A DNA stretch of 64,000 nt from positions 1 to 64,000 of the forward strand of contig NZ_CAMFKO010000022.1 of the NCBI RefSeq assembly GCF_945957265.1, written 5' to 3'. Each line of letters begins with the position of its first letter. Position 1 is the first letter of the stretch. Source of the stretch: an uncultured Dechloromonas sp. (GTDB lineage Bacteria > Pseudomonadota > Gammaproteobacteria > Burkholderiales > Rhodocyclaceae). Below the pieces are notes generated by a model, which made no database searches, was not told where the DNA came from, and worked only from the letters and a program-made list of their open reading frames with translations. Positions 62,751-64,000 of this stretch are shown here, piece by piece. The position numbers and the translations under genes are program-made.

Positions 62751-63415
62751 TGGAAGGCAACTCCCGCTTCATCAGCAGCGCCCAGTCCGGCCCGCACGAC
62801 GATCTGGAGGGGCTGGTCCGCCGCCACCTGGCGCATCCCTTCCGCAAGCCCATCCTCGACTACAACCGCGACGCCTTCGTGCTGGCCATGGCCGCCCGCG
62901 CTGCGTGGAACCCCGCCGCGCCGCTCATTCTCGATGCCGGCTGCGGCGTCGGCTGGAGCACGCTGCGCATCGCCGAGGCCTTTCCCGACCACTTCGTGCT
63001 CGGCGTCGACCAGTCGAGCGACCGCATCGGTCGCGGCAAGCCGATGGAACTGCCGGCCAACGCGCTGCTGCTGCGCGCCGACCTGGTCGATTTCTGGCGC
63101 CTGCTCGCCGAGCATGGCGTTCGTCTGGCGCGTCACTACAACCTCTATCCGAATCCCTGGCCGAAAATCGGCCATCTCGCCCGCCGCTGGCACGGGCATG
63201 CCGTGTTTCCGGTGTGGCGCCAACTCGGCGGCGAACTCGAATGCCGCAGCAACTGGCGCATCTACATCGAGGAAATGGCGCAAGCGCTGACCCTGCTCAG
63301 CGGTCAGCCGGTAGCTGCCGAACCTTGGCACACCGACGACCCGATCACGCCCTTCGAGAAGAAATACCTGGCCTCGGGCCACGAACTCTGGCGCTGCCGG
63401 GTAAGCCTGCCGTGA
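62750..63415 (+). CDS. TrmB-like SAM methyltransferase
   Basis: A 221-residue Rossmann methyltransferase related to TrmB, the tRNA m7G46 methyltransferase. Motif I is LILDAGCGVGWSTLRIAEAF; LGVDQS, LLRADLVDFW and NLYPNPWPKIGHLARRWHG correspond to the TrmB motifs, and FEKKYLASGH to its C-terminal signature. It is more diverged than standard TrmB, so it may be a second, paralogous copy. Coupled to dusC upstream and to the cysteine-cluster gene downstream (GTGA overlap), which fits a tRNA-modification operon. Confidence 0.82.
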   Translation: MEGNSRFISSAQSGPHDDLEGLVRRHLAHPFRKPILDYNRDAFVLAMAARAAWNPAAPLILDAGCGVGWSTLRIAEAFPDHFVLGVDQSSDRIGRGKPMELPANALLLRADLVDFWRLLAEHGVRLARHYNLYPNPWPKIGHLARRWHGHAVFPVWRQLGGELECRSNWRIYIEEMAQALTLLSGQPVAAEPWHTDDPITPFEKKYLASGHELWRCRVSLP

Positions 63416-63726
63416 GCGTCTGCCAGAGCTGCGGCGCCTGCTGCGCCAGCTTTCGCGTCGATTTCCACCCGGCCGAACTGGCCGGCGGCGCCTTCGCCTG
63501 GGGCGATGGCGTGCCCGTGGCGCTGACCGTCCCCGTCACCGCCAGCATCGTCCGCCTGCGCGGCACCGACGATCCCGCGCCGCGCTGCATCGCGCTCGCC
63601 GGCGAAGTCGGCGTCGCGGTGAATTGCACCCTCTACGAAGCCCGCCCGTCGCCGTGCCGGGAATTCGACACCGAACACGCCGCCTGCAACCGGGCGCGGC
63701 AGCGGTGTGGGTTGCCGCCGCTTTAA
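63412..63726 (+). CDS. YkgJ-like cysteine-cluster protein
   Basis: A 104-residue protein of the zinc- or iron-chelating YkgJ/CxxCxxCC family. It begins at GTG 63412, which overlaps the upstream stop. The cluster CQSCGACC is followed by RCIALAGEVGVAVNCTLYEA and RPSPCREFD, the usual second and third cysteine groups. Its role is unknown; position in the dusC operon suggests a cofactor or metal task linked to it. Confidence 0.85.
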   Translation: MSVCQSCGACCASFRVDFHPAELAGGAFAWGDGVPVALTVPVTASIVRLRGTDDPAPRCIALAGEVGVAVNCTLYEARPSPCREFDTEHAACNRARQRCGLPPL

Positions 63727-63734
63727 CGCCACGC

Positions 63735-64000
63735 TTATGGGGCCTTGGACGCAAGCGTGACATCCGAGAACCACAGCTCCTTCCAGCGCCCAGCCTTCTC
63801 ATTTGCCGTTAACAGCTTTGGAGAAACCGCTGTCTTCTCTCCGAAGCTTTCGGTGCCTGCGAATGCCGCACTATTCACGGTGGCATACAGCTGGCCGCTT
63901 TCTTGATAAAGAACTCCGATCAAGACGCCGCACCTCAGGCAGAACAGGCACTCAGCGATTTCGCTGCCTTGGCGATACCTTCCAAGAAACTGCGAACTCC
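63735..64000 (-). CDS. GFA-family protein, C-terminal part (cut by window end)
   Basis: The minus-strand frame is open from the window end to the TAA at 63735, giving 88 codons. It contains AECLFCLRCGVLIGVLY, a CxxC with a hydrophobic strand typical of the zinc-binding GFA/CENP-V-type fold, and ends KELWFSDVTLASKAP. The N-terminal zinc ligands lie outside the window, so the glutathione-dependent formaldehyde-activating family call is tentative. Base composition here is less GC-rich than the preceding operon. Confidence 0.6.
   Translation of the reverse strand, partial: SSQFLGRYRQGSEIAECLFCLRCGVLIGVLYQESGQLYATVNSAAFAGTESFGEKTAVSPKLLTANEKAGRWKELWFSDVTLASKAP

Overview
The window is GC-rich, gene-dense chromosomal DNA from a Gram-negative bacterium. 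Gene content points to a betaproteobacterium, most likely Rhodocyclales (Dechloromonas/Azonexus-like): an iron-sulfur APS reductase route of sulfate assimilation, a DUF2863 protein, a biotin operon with BioH and BioC, a heme-containing cis/trans fatty acid isomerase, a bacteriohemerythrin, a NosD homologue and many hybrid histidine kinases and c-di-GMP proteins. No phage or insertion sequence was recognised. The genus is inferred from gene content only.

Layout. 1-11.8 kb: the 5' end of a leftward tRNA-Leu gene whose promoter overlaps the start of rnr; HDOD protein, bacteriohemerythrin, rlmB, EamA transporter, a leftward DUF599-rarD-membrane aminopropyltransferase-like cluster, a 6-TM diguanylate cyclase, a small zinc-ribbon protein and a receiver protein. 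11.8-19 kb: a leftward RND efflux pair (adaptor plus permease) and a TonB receptor-YfiR operon ending in a terminator. 19-21.4 kb: cysDN, divergent from sodC. 22-32 kb: two paralogous hybrid histidine kinases flank a large gene encoding a cyclic-nucleotide-binding-like domain, an acetate-kinase domain and a PduL phosphotransacylase domain in one chain; a PAS-GGDEF protein follows. 32-40 kb: a large class A penicillin-binding protein, then the tauE-cysI-DUF934-cysH operon, divergent from cysB. A 14-codon remnant of a second cysH 3' end lies between cysH and its terminator. 40-47.4 kb: HDOD, NosD-like and EAL-HDOD genes, a ppiC-bolA-yciI-yciB cluster, an HD-GYP response regulator and an Hpt protein. 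47.4-54 kb: the leftward operon DUF2863-bioA-antitoxin-toxin-bioF-bioH-bioC-bioD, interrupted by a PIN toxin/RHH antitoxin pair. 54-64 kb: cti, an OB-fold periplasmic protein, yaaA, a TlpA-type thioredoxin, a third hybrid kinase with two receivers, an orphan PIN protein, dusC, a TrmB-like methyltransferase, a YkgJ-like cysteine-cluster protein and the C-terminal part of a GFA-family gene cut by the window end.

How the genes work together. cysDN, cysH and cysI carry sulfate through APS and sulfite to sulfide; TauE may move sulfur oxyanions, and CysB probably controls both operons, which share an identical 13-bp box at similar promoter distances. bioC, bioH, bioF, bioA and bioD cover pimelate priming and all biotin ring steps except BioB, which is not in the window. 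The fused kinase/phosphotransacylase gene encodes both steps between acetyl-CoA and acetate, possibly under allosteric control, although several acetate-kinase metal and nucleotide residues are replaced. No gene-free stretch exceeds 300 bases.
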